Below are positions 1-8,900 of a DNA stretch of 12,297 nucleotides, in pieces. The stretch is from an uncultured Collinsella sp. (GTDB lineage Bacteria; Actinomycetota; Coriobacteriia; Coriobacteriales; Coriobacteriaceae). Position numbers and translations under genes: made by a program. The stretch lies in NCBI GenBank assembly GCA_902478985.1, contig CABSNH010000039.1:1-12297 (forward strand), in the 5' to 3' direction. The notes beneath the pieces were generated by a model. That model saw only the letters and a list, made by a program, of their open reading frames with translations, ran no database searches and was not told where the DNA came from. The stretch's first letter is position 1. Every line of letters begins with the position of its first letter.

Positions 1-86
1 CGACGCGGCTCGGCCGCGTAAAACTCAGTACGACCGTGCTTATACCCAGCGGCTCGTAAAGCAACCACTCGCGGGCGGCTCTTTTA

Positions 87-92
87 TATAAT
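87..92 (+). promoter_or_regulatory. Candidate -10 box (TATAAT) for the first gene
   Basis: A perfect TATAAT lies 28 bp before the ATG at 121. No convincing -35 box is seen 16-18 bp upstream. An in-frame ATG at 91 falls inside this box, so a transcript starting near 99 would lack it, which supports the start at 121. The rest of 1-86 shows only a 6-bp GC hairpin (CGCGGC/GCCGCG at 4-18) and no gene. Confidence 0.4.
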
Positions 93-120
93 GGTGGGCA
101 CGCAAACGATTGGAGAGCGC

Positions 121-696
121 ATGCCCACGTCACAAAGCCAGAAAAAAGAAGCCATCGCTCAGGCGACCGAGCAGGAGCTCGCGTCGCTTGCAGATCGCGG
201 TGTGCGTATCGCGGGCAATGCGTGCTCGCCGATTGTGCTGGTCAAAGGCGATTTGGATGAAGCCGAGTGCTCGGGCGGCGAGCTGGCTGCCGGCGCGGAT
301 GGCGCCGCGTTGCGCAAGGCGCTCGGCGCCATCGGATATGCCCCCGAGGATTTTTGCGTGCTGGCAAGCGTCGCCGGCGCGGGCGACGGAGCGGTCGCGG
401 CGGGCGAGGCCCTGACGTGCGACCTGTTCCGCGAGGCGCTGGAGACCTTGGACCCCGAGGCGGTGCTGCTGCTGGACAACAGTGCGGCCGATGTCATGCG
501 CGAGACCTATGCCGATATGCTTGTGGCAATTGATGACTTTGACACCGCCATGCTCAAGCCCGGCCTGGTCGCCCATGTGCAGGGGCGCCGCGTGCTGGCG
601 CTCGACGGTTTTGAGGCGGCGCTCACCGACAAGGCCGCCAAGCAGCGCATGTGGGCCTACATTAAGCAGCTGACCCCGGCGGCTGCACCGCTGTAG
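121..696 (+). CDS. Hypothetical protein, possible degenerate uracil-DNA-glycosylase-like fold
   Basis: A 191-residue soluble protein with no signal peptide or membrane segment. I chose the ATG at 121 because GGAGAG lies just upstream (112-117) and because the alternative ATG at 91 sits inside a TATAAT box. A charged, Gln-rich N-terminus (1-20) is followed by alternating alpha/beta segments: SPIVLVKGD (36-44), a short helix around 62-71, EDFCVLASV (76-84), PEAVLLLDNSAADVM (112-126), and GRRVLALDGFEAALTD (155-170) followed by a helix with KQRMWAYIKQL (174-184). The order 'PEAVLLLDNSAA ... G..V.GRRVLAL.....L.D...K...W..IK.L' resembles the second half of family 4/5 uracil-DNA glycosylases. The catalytic N-terminal motif and the iron-sulfur cysteines are not visible, so enzyme activity is doubtful. 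The gene ends 18 bp from the convergent histidine kinase gene and appears to stand alone. The frame is sound; the fold is a guess. Confidence 0.75.
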   Translation: MPTSQSQKKEAIAQATEQELASLADRGVRIAGNACSPIVLVKGDLDEAECSGGELAAGADGAALRKALGAIGYAPEDFCVLASVAGAGDGAVAAGEALTCDLFREALETLDPEAVLLLDNSAADVMRETYADMLVAIDDFDTAMLKPGLVAHVQGRRVLALDGFEAALTDKAAKQRMWAYIKQLTPAAAPL

Positions 697-699
697 CGA

Positions 700-713
700 G
701 GCTGGCGGCAGCC
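700..713. other. Small GC hairpin between convergent genes
   Basis: GGCTG (700-704) and CAGCC (709-713) form a 5-bp stem with a GCGG loop in the 18-bp gap between two convergent stop codons. No T-run follows on either strand, so it is at best a weak bidirectional transcription stop. Confidence 0.2.
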
Positions 714-714
714 C

Positions 715-1992
715 CTACATCACGGCGCGCAGCTCAAACCGGTCGCCGTTAATGCGGAACTGGCAGTTGCCGTTCATGCGCTCGACGGCAAGCTTAATGC
801 TCTTGGTGCCAAAGCCGTGTCCAGTGTGCTGAGCCACGGGCATGCCGTCGACCATGTGCGGCGCACGGCCAAACGTGTTGGAAACCAGCAATAGAAGCTG
901 ACCGTCTTCGTAGCGGAGGTCCAGGTCGACAAACCGCTTGCCTTCGGGGGCGGTGCTCGCCGCGGCGATGGCATTGTCCAGGGCGTTCGATACCACACTG
1001 AACAGATCGACATCGCTCACGTGGACGGTTTCGGGCACGGCGGCGCGCAGGTCGGCGGTGATGCCGTGCGCGTTGATGTCCGCGAAAAGCGACGAGAGCG
1101 CAATGTTGACCGTTTCGTTGGCGCAGTAGCGGCGCACGGCGGTGCGGTCGTTGGTCTCGCAGAGCGCGTCGATGCGCTCGAGCGCCTCATCGGTGTGGCC
1201 CTCTTCGATTAGGGCCGCTAGACCGCGCAGGTAGTGGCGCATGTCGTGACGGAGAACCGAGAGCTCGCGTCCGGACTGGCGCCAGGCTTCGAGCTCTTTG
1301 ATGGCCGCGCTGTCGCGGGTCGCGAGCATCCAGCGCTCACGCTCGGCGATTTCCTTTGCCTCGTATTCGCGAAGGTAGACGGCAAGAAACATAAGGTAGA
1401 AGGCGCAGAGGGCGAACGCCAAAAACTCAACGGTTACCACCGAGCCCGAGTGGAAGAGCGTGGTATAGACGTTGGTGGCGTAGTCGAAGATGTAGTAGAC
1501 GAGCGGCAGGATGAGCAGAATCTCCAGCTCGGTGGGGCTTTTGATCGCCAGGCGGGGGCCAATCTCGCTTGCCCAATGCAACAAGACGGCAAAGACGCCG
1601 AGCGTGGTAATGATGCGCGCCGTGTAGTACGCGACCTGCGAATCGGTGGCGGCGAATGCGGCGATGCCCACCCAGTTGCTAAACTGGCAGCTCAGGTAGG
1701 CACTGGTAACGCCCAGGATGGAGAGCAGCGGACTCAGGCGATAGCGTACGCACAAGTAGACGACAAGCGGCAGATGCACGACGAGTGGATAGGCCTGTCG
1801 GGCAAACAGCTCACCACCGACGAGGTTGGCAATCGCAAAAGCGGTGCCGGTTACGGCGCCGACCCCCACCAGTTCGAGCGAATGGCGGCGGCTGATCTCG
1901 ACACCGCACAGCGCCGCCGAGGCAAAGACGCCAAAGAGCAACGTCGTCGCATGGTGGATTGCCCAAAGTACCAGTTCTGCCGAGGAAAGCAT
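715..1992 (-). CDS. Membrane sensor histidine kinase, GHKL ATPase type (AgrC/LytS-like architecture)
   Basis: A 425-residue protein starting MLSSAELVLW; its ATG overlaps the stop codon of the upstream regulator gene (TGATG), which fixes the start better than upstream in-frame codons. Residues about 5-207 hold six or seven hydrophobic segments (roughly 5-30, 39-61, 67-83, 87-110, 122-142, 156-172, 186-207), i.e. a polytopic membrane sensor without a large external domain. A helical linker (208-245) leads to the dimerisation/phosphoacceptor motif LRHDMRHYL with the likely phosphorylated His249. The ATPase domain shows an N-box (NALDNAI, 336-342) and a glycine box (TGHGFGTKS, 390-398). By family knowledge such kinases often sense peptides or membrane-associated signals and phosphorylate a LytTR regulator, here the co-transcribed upstream gene. 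The signal is unknown. Both catalytic boxes and the His are intact, so it should be active. Confidence 0.93.
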   Translation of the reverse strand: MLSSAELVLWAIHHATTLLFGVFASAALCGVEISRRHSLELVGVGAVTGTAFAIANLVGGELFARQAYPLVVHLPLVVYLCVRYRLSPLLSILGVTSAYLSCQFSNWVGIAAFAATDSQVAYYTARIITTLGVFAVLLHWASEIGPRLAIKSPTELEILLILPLVYYIFDYATNVYTTLFHSGSVVTVEFLAFALCAFYLMFLAVYLREYEAKEIAERERWMLATRDSAAIKELEAWRQSGRELSVLRHDMRHYLRGLAALIEEGHTDEALERIDALCETNDRTAVRRYCANETVNIALSSLFADINAHGITADLRAAVPETVHVSDVDLFSVVSNALDNAIAAASTAPEGKRFVDLDLRYEDGQLLLLVSNTFGRAPHMVDGMPVAQHTGHGFGTKSIKLAVERMNGNCQFRINGDRFELRAVM

Positions 1993-2714
1993 CAGCGTCT
2001 CCCGCCCTCGAACCGCACCGCAAAGTAGGCGTCTTGGAATCCCTGTTTGCAGCTGCGTGCGAGCGGTATGCACGCGCCCGAGCGCATGACGATTTCCGTG
2101 CGGTTAAAGTGGTCGATGTTGCGCAGATTGACCTGGTAGCTGCGGTGGCACTTAAAGAAGGTCGCGTTTTGGGCCAGTCGGTCCTCGATGCTGCGGAACG
2201 GCTCGAGTGCCTCGATATCGCGGCCGTCGCGCAGGTGGAAGACCACGTGCTTGTTGCGGGCCTCGGCATATTCGATATCGGATAGGCGCAGGGCATGGTA
2301 GCCAAAGGACGTCTTGATGACGAGTTCGTCGGTCGCTGCCGGACGCAGGCTCGATAGCTCGTCGAGCAGTTGAGCCACGCGCTCGTAGGTCACGGGTTTG
2401 AGCAGGTAGTCGAAGGCGCGGACCTCGTAGGACTCAAGCGCGAACTCGGGCGATGAGGTCAGAAATACCAAGCGCACGGCGGTATCGGATTGGAGCAGCT
2501 CGCGGGCGGTGTCCATGCCGTTGACGAGCGGCATGATCATGTCGAGCATGATAATGTCGGCGCGCGATACGGCATGGCGTGCCAGCAGGTCCTCGCCACG
2601 CGTAACGAGTGCAACATCGACCGCCGTACCCGTCTCGGTAGACCAGCGATTGATCATGCGGTGCAGGTTATCTAGAAAGGCGACGTCGTCGTCGCAGGCG
2701 ATGATTTTGAGCAT
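1992..2714 (-). CDS. LytTR-family DNA-binding response regulator
   Basis: A 240-residue regulator starting MLKIIACDDD. The start is supported by AAGGGGG at 2721-2727, six bases before the ATG; longer in-frame starts up to 2801 would add an Arg-rich stretch unlike any receiver domain. The receiver domain (1-120) has the acidic pocket D8-D10, the phosphoacceptor D58 in IIMLDMIMP, T86 (FLTSS) and K106 (LLKP). The LytTR DNA-binding domain (about 128-236) has the family signatures FFKCHRSYQVNLRNI (186-200) and IPLARS (216-221). By family knowledge LytTR proteins bind pairs of direct repeats upstream of genes for virulence, bacteriocin or surface functions. It is first in a two-gene operon with its kinase (TGATG overlap), and faces the giant surface-protein gene across a 243-bp divergent region, making that gene a plausible target. 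Confidence 0.95.
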   Translation of the reverse strand: MLKIIACDDDVAFLDNLHRMINRWSTETGTAVDVALVTRGEDLLARHAVSRADIIMLDMIMPLVNGMDTARELLQSDTAVRLVFLTSSPEFALESYEVRAFDYLLKPVTYERVAQLLDELSSLRPAATDELVIKTSFGYHALRLSDIEYAEARNKHVVFHLRDGRDIEALEPFRSIEDRLAQNATFFKCHRSYQVNLRNIDHFNRTEIVMRSGACIPLARSCKQGFQDAYFAVRFEGGRR

Positions 2715-2957
2715 ATTGGGCCCCCTTAGTACCTCGATTTTGCCACATCGTGCACGCGCCACCCGCGGGGGTGCGTTCCGTTTGCGCCTCACGGTACGCA
2801 ACTCGCGCCGAGCGGCAGGGTGTCAAAACATGCGGTTGCAAAATACCAGGTGGATATACATGTCAATTTGAGCTGGCGGCTGGCGAGGGGCCATGCCGGC
2901 CGCCAGCGCCAAGCGATATCGGACATCGCGAAAGCATAGGGGCAAGGGAGCTGAACG
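2715..2957. promoter_or_regulatory. Divergent intergenic control region (regulator operon / giant surface protein gene)
   Basis: This 243-bp gap must hold the promoters for both directions. On the minus strand perfect TTGACA hexamers occur at 2826-2821 and 2866-2861, and a TTGCAA lies between at 2841-2836. TTGACA (2866-2861), 15 bp, then TATTTT (2845-2840) is a possible promoter for the regulator operon. On the plus strand TATACA (2855-2860) could be a -10 box for the surface-protein gene, but its -35 is poor. The hexamers could instead be repeated protein-binding sites. A 5-bp hairpin, CACCC/GGGTG (2760-2773), lies in the regulator's leader. Confidence 0.4.
2872..2907 (+). other. 13-bp stem-loop in the leader of the giant surface-protein gene
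   Basis: GCTGGCGGCTGGC (2872-2884) pairs with GCCGGCCGCCAGC (2895-2907) over 13 bp with one G-U pair and a 10-base loop GAGGGGCCAT. It ends 36 bp before the ribosome binding site. No T-run follows, so it is not a classic terminator; mRNA stabilisation or a regulatory leader is possible. A smaller GCGAT/ATCGC hairpin follows at 2913-2929. Confidence 0.5.
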
Positions 2958-2975
2958 ATGAGGGAGAAGAAGATG
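2944..2975 (+). promoter_or_regulatory. Tandem ribosome binding sites and two possible start codons
   Basis: AAGGGAG (2944-2950) precedes the ATG at 2958 by seven bases. Immediately inside the gene a second AGGGAG (2961-2966) precedes another in-frame ATG at 2973 by six bases. Either start leaves a complete signal peptide; I use the upstream ATG because it keeps more positive charge (REKK) in the n-region. Confidence 0.5.
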
Positions 2976-5900
2976 GGGATGCGCGCTGCGTTGACGCGTC
3001 TGCTGGGTATCGCAACCGTGGCATGCGCACTCGTGGCGACGCCGGCCGTGGCCAGTGCCGAGACACGGGTGCCTGCTAATACACAAGCGCTGTCGCTTGG
3101 ACAGGCAGGCAAAGAGCCCGTTAAAATCACCGAGCCTGGTTGCTATGTGCTCAGGACGAGCGAAAATCAGACCACACCCTCCTCGGGCTACGTCATCGAC
3201 GTTCCGAACGCGACATCGTATAACCCTGTGACGATTTTCATTGATGGCACGGTCTACGTGAACGGCAGTACGAACTCGTTAGTTGGGCAAACTCGATGGC
3301 TGTTCAACATTAAACAGGGCAGCAATATCGAGTTCATCGGTATCAACAATCCGTGCGTCAGCTTTCATGATAAGAATGGGGGGAACCAGTCCGTAAGCGG
3401 GTTTTTGACCGACCGATATTACGACGGTGGCTACAAAAATGCTTCGGGTGACATCTCGGTTAGCCTAAAGCTCGGCGATGGTTCTCAGAACTTCTTCCTC
3501 TCGTACAGCAGTAGGCTCGACCAAAAGGTGCCTGCGATTTCGTTGGGAAGCACCGAGGGCGAGCTGACCGCCAAGTTCGAAAAGCTGAAGATCCAAGGCT
3601 ATGTTGGTAGGTCGGGCGCAGTGGCGGGCAACGCTCAAGAGTATGCCGTCCCTGCGCATCTCTTCCGTGAGGGCAGGGATACGACTGGTGGCAACATCAA
3701 TCCCTTCACGGCGACTTTTACCGACTGCGAGTTCTACGATACGTCCGGAGACTTTAATGGTGCTGTTTCCGTCGATGGCAACAGCAGCTTCAAGATGCCC
3801 AAAGACGGAAGCGCTGTCGCAAAGTTGACAGCGACGTTCAACAATTGCAGCTTCAGTGGGCACAATGGCGGCGGCAATGGGGAGAACTTGGGCGTCAGGC
3901 AGACGAACAATAGCTACAGCTCAGTCGAAGCGTCTCGTTATTTTGCTAACTCCTCTATTCTTAATACCTATGCCGTCGCCGGCGTGATGGGCGTCACCAA
4001 CGCTACGGTCAACCTCAACAGCTGCACGATGAGCAACTTCCACAGCACGCGTTCGAGCTCGGCCGACAACACTTTGACAGTCGATGCCCTTAATGTTGCT
4101 CGAAGCGCTCGCTGCAACATAAACGGTGGCACGATTGAACGCTATGGCGCACGCGGCAATACGTGCGTGGTATACGCCGCTGGAACCCTTAACCTTAGCG
4201 GGTCGCCGACTATCGCGAGCTTTTGGAAGAACAGCCATGCCGGAGATACAACGACAGGCGACGGATATACCGAGGCAGATATCGCCACAGGAACCGCCAA
4301 GAGCTTGTACATCCCTAAGAAAAAGAGCTCCGATGCCACGGCCCCTGTGTTGAACCTTGCGTCTGGCCTCTCCGTGCGCGGAGGCGATGACCATGTTTGG
4401 ATCTCGATTGAGGAGACTGCGGACAGCAATGGCGTAAAGTCGCGTGTCCTTGGCACCTGCGAATCCAACAAGATTGAAGGCGTTGTGCCAGACGGCTCGT
4501 CCAAGAACGACGACAACTCCGACAAGTACGAGATCGTGAACCTTAACGGCGATCTCACCTTCCGCGAGACCATTCACCAGCATAAGTGGAAGGTCGAAGC
4601 TGACGGCATGGGCGTTCGTGCATCGTGCGTGGGCCCGTTCCGCAACGGCGAGTGCGAATATGGCATGGTCGAGGACGGCGAGCCCAAAAAGTACCTGAGG
4701 GCCACGTACAAGCTCTCCATGTCCAAGGCAACGAGCTCTCAGAGTACCGAGCTTGTCTATGACGGCTGCCCGGTCAAGATTGCTTTGAACAAGGACGGCG
4801 CGTGGAATCTAGAGCAGATGGGCGTGACAGCTAGCGAAGAATTCGCGTGGTACCAGTGCAAGTCCCAGGCGGACGCCGAGGCATATAAAAACGGCACCAA
4901 GCTCAAGGATGCTCCGGCGGACGCTGGCTACTACTATGTCGTTACGAGCTTTAAGACTGCCTCTGGTCAGACGCTCGAGGGCAAGAAGTCTTTTGAGATT
5001 TCGCAGCGTCGCTTGGTCAAGAATCAATCCTACAAGTTCACCCTTAAAGACGGCGGCAAGGGCGCGGGCAAGTATGCCTATGACGGCAAGGAACATCAGC
5101 CTGTCGTTGAAAGTGCAAAGTTCAAGAACGGTGCCGGCGAGTGGGTCGATCTCGTTGAGGGCAAGGATTACGAGCTCAGCGCTCGAAGTGAATCCGGACT
5201 GAAGCAGACCGAGCCGGGGCAATACGAGTGTATTGTCATCGGTAAGGGCAACTTCACGACCGATGGTGGCACCACAAGTGTTCTGATGCTCAAATGGGAG
5301 ATCGTTGACGTTTCGCGCTTTGACCTCGAGGTTGCTGGCTTCGATGGCACCTATGATGGCGACGAGCACGGCATTACGGTCAACGTTAAGAATGGCCCCG
5401 TTCCGGCGGATATGAAAATTGAGTACCGTGAAGACGGCGGTGATTGGACGACGGACAAGCCGACCTATCGCAATGCGGCCGAGTACACGACCTATTACCG
5501 TGTGACGGCTTCTGACTACCTGACCGTCAAGGGCAGCGCGACCGTGAAAATTTCCAAGGCCGGTCAGGACGCGCCGACTGGGCTCGTGGGCAATAATTGG
5601 ACCACGTGCAGCAGCAAGGACGGCTCCATCTCGGGTGTGACCAAGGCGATGGAATACCGTCGCGGGCCGAGTGGGGATTACCAGAAGATAACGTCTGACG
5701 GTAAACTGACCGGGCTTACGAAGTCGGGAACGTATTACGTCCGCTTTGCCGAGGATAACAATCACAATGCGTCTGCCGATACCGAGGTTAAGATTGAGTC
5801 GGGACCCCATGCTGTTGCCGACAACGCAGCTTGGAAGTCGAATGGCGAAGGTAGCCACGTTAAGCGCTGCAAGTACTGCAAGACGGTGCAGGAGCGCCAG

Positions 5901-8900
5901 CCCTGCAGGTGGGGGTACAAAATCATTACGCCTGCTACGCCTGAGGCCGATGGCGTTCGTCAAAAGGTCTGCAGGGTTTGCAATGGCAAATGGGATGAAG
6001 AGCCTTATACCTATGTGGATACTTACGCCCCCACCATTTATGACCTGTGGCTAGATAAGGCCTACTGTGAGAGCGTTTCGTTTGACGTGTTCGATGATCG
6101 CGACGAGACAGTGACGGTCACTGACAACGGCAAGGAGCTCAAGGCTGGCAAGGACGGAAAGTACACGGTTAAGGCCGCTGAAGGCGATGCCGGTACTGAG
6201 CATGTAATCGTGGCTACGGACACTGCCGGCAATAAAGAGACCATCACAATTAAGATGTACGCCGAGCATGCGTATAAATGGACGATCGACAAGCAGCCGA
6301 CGGTTACTGAGACCGGCTCCAAACATGGAACGTGCTCCGTGTGCGGCCATGAGTCGGGCACGGTAGAGGTCCCGGCCCTGGCTGTTAAGGGTTACTCGGG
6401 CAAATATGACGGCAAGGATCATTCTGTCGATGCCTCGGCCCTGCCCGAGGGCGCCGTTGTTGAGTACAAGGCTGCTGACGGCGGCTGGACGAGCGTTGCG
6501 CCCAGCATTAAGGACGCCGGCAGTGTGACGGTCGACTATCGCGTTACGATTGATGGCGCGGCGGTTGAGGGCCAGGTGACACTCGAGGTCACTCCGCTCG
6601 CGATCACGGTTTCCGCTTTGGACGCCTCCAAGACGTACGGCGATTCTGATCCCGCGCTGGGTTGGGAGGTCACCAAGGGCAAGCTTGTCAAGGACGAGAG
6701 CCTCCAGGGCATCACCGTTTCTCGCGAGGTCGGCGAGGCCGTGCGCAAGGACGGCTACGCCGTGACGGCAGCGCAGTCCGAAGGCGCCAACCCCAACTAC
6801 AAGATTACGTTCAAGGATGGCACCTTTACGATCAGCAAGCGCGAGCTCGCCGTAACGTGGGACACCACTACTGAGTTCACCTACGACGGCGAGGAGCACT
6901 GCCCCCAGGCGAAGCTCCACAACGTCGTCGGCGATGACAATCTTTCCGCGTACGTCGACGGCGCCAAGGTCAAGGCCGGCACCTACACGGCGATAATTAC
7001 CGAACTGACGGGCGACGACGCAGGTAACTACAAGCTTCCCGCCGAAGGCCTGACGTGTGAGTTCTCCATCAAGAAGGCACCCCAGGGTGCGCCGAAGGTC
7101 CAGGCCACGGCCGAGACTGTGAGCGGCAAGTCCGACGGTAAGATCACGGGCGTCGACGCTAAGATGGAGTGGCGAGCCAAGGGATCTGGCGAGTATCAGG
7201 GCGTGCCCGATGGCGTGACTGAGATTACGGATTGCGCTGTCGGCACGTACGAGGTGCGCTACCGCGCCGATAGCGACCATGATGCCTCCTCCGCCACCGA
7301 GGTTACCGTTAATGCCGGCGGCAAGCTCGTCGTGACGCTGCCTGCCAAGCAGGTCGGCTATACGATTATGGCGAGCCCGGACGAGCTTGACTGGCACGGA
7401 TCAACCACCCTCACTGTCAGTATCGAGAGCGGCTACTTTACTGACAACGACTCTTACGCCGTCAAGGTCAACAATGTCGTTGTGATGCCCGACGCGCGTG
7501 GCGAGTTCACTGTTCTGAACGCCGAGAGCGACCTCGTCGTCACGGTCGAGGGCGTGCGCAAGCACGAGGCCGTGAACGATGAGTGGCTCTCCAACGACAG
7601 CACGCATTGGCATAAGTGCGCCTGTGGTGACAAGATCGTCGAGGCCGAGCACGACTTTGAGTGGGTCGTCGTCAAGGCCCCCACAGCAACCGAGAAGGGC
7701 TCCAAGCAACAGAAGTGCAAGGTCTGCGGTCACAAGCTTGCCGAGGTCGAAATTCCGGCTGCCGCTATCGTTGGCTATTCCGATGAGTACGACGGTGCGT
7801 ATCACACGGTCGATGCGACGAGTCTGCCCAAGGGTGCAACGGCAAAGTACAGCACTGACGGCAAGAACTGGTCCCCCGAGGCCCCCAAGATTAAGGACGT
7901 CGGCACGCTGACCGTGTCCTATGAGGTAACGATCGACGGCGTGAAGGCCGAGGGTAAGGTGACTCTCGAGGTCAAGCCGCGTGCGATTACGGTCGCAGCC
8001 GATGCCTCCTCCAAGACGTACGGCGAGGCCGACCCCGTGTTTACGTGGGCGATCGCGTCTGGCGAGCTTGTCGAGGGCGAGAACCTTCAGGGCATTGAGA
8101 TTAAGCGTGAAGATAACGACAACGTGCGCGACGGCGGCTATGCTCTGCAGCTGACGCAACCCGAGGGTGCAAACCCCAACTACAACATCACGTTTGTTGA
8201 CGGCGTGTTCACCATCAACCAGCGCGTGCTCACTGTGAAGTGGGGTACCAGCGAGTTTGTTTACGATGGCAAGGAGCACTGCCCCGAGGCGACGCTCGGC
8301 AACGTTATCGACGACGATGACCTTGGTGCGACCGTCGAGGGCTCCCAGGTCGAGGCCGGCGATTCGTACCAAGCGAACCTCACCGCACTGACGGGCAAGG
8401 CCGCGGGCAACTACGCGCTTCCGACCGAGGGCCTGACGTGCGACTTCTCCATCAAGAACGCCGCGCAGGGCGCGCCGGTGGTCCAGGCTGCGGCCGAGAC
8501 CGTGAGCGGCAAGCGTGACGGCAAGGTCACGGGCGTCGACGCGACGATGGAGTGGCGTGCCAAGGGTGCTGACGAGTATCAGGCGGTGGACGAGGGCACG
8601 GCCGAGCTTACGGGTCTTGCCGCCGGTACGTATGAGGTGCGCTACCAGGCCAAGGTCAACTACGACGCCTCTTCCGCCACCGAGGTTACCGTGGCGGCCG
8701 GCCCCAAGCTGGTCGTGACGCTGCCGAGCAATCAGGTGGGCTACGCGCTCACCTCGACGGCAACCGAGCTCGATTGGCACGGGACTGCAACGCTCACCAT
8801 GAGCATCGACAGCGCGTACTTTGCGGGCAAGGGCTACGCCGTAAAGGTTGACGGTGAGGCCGTTAAGCTTTCCGCCAAGGGCACCTATGAGCTCAAGGAT

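Noticed and set aside
4..18. GC hairpin CGCGGC/GCCGCG at the window start as a terminator
   Set aside because: The stem is only 6 bp and is followed by TAAAAC rather than a T-run; the upstream gene is not visible.
1234..2028. 264-codon plus-strand open frame
   Set aside because: It is antisense to the histidine kinase, which has intact H, N and G boxes.
1993..2073. Longer N-terminus for the histidine kinase
   Set aside because: It would overlap the regulator gene by 27 codons, while the ATG in TGATG gives a clean translational-coupling start and a hydrophobic N-terminus.
2715..2801. Longer N-terminus for the response regulator
   Set aside because: The added Arg-rich residues precede a typical receiver start (MLKIIACDDD), and a good ribosome binding site sits just before the internal ATG at 2714.
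4809..5963. 384-codon minus-strand open frame
   Set aside because: Same reason: a shadow of a well-supported coding frame in GC-rich DNA.
6051..7397. 448-codon minus-strand open frame
   Set aside because: It is antisense to the giant gene with low-complexity, repeat-derived sequence; the plus-strand frame is continuous and domain-rich through the same DNA.
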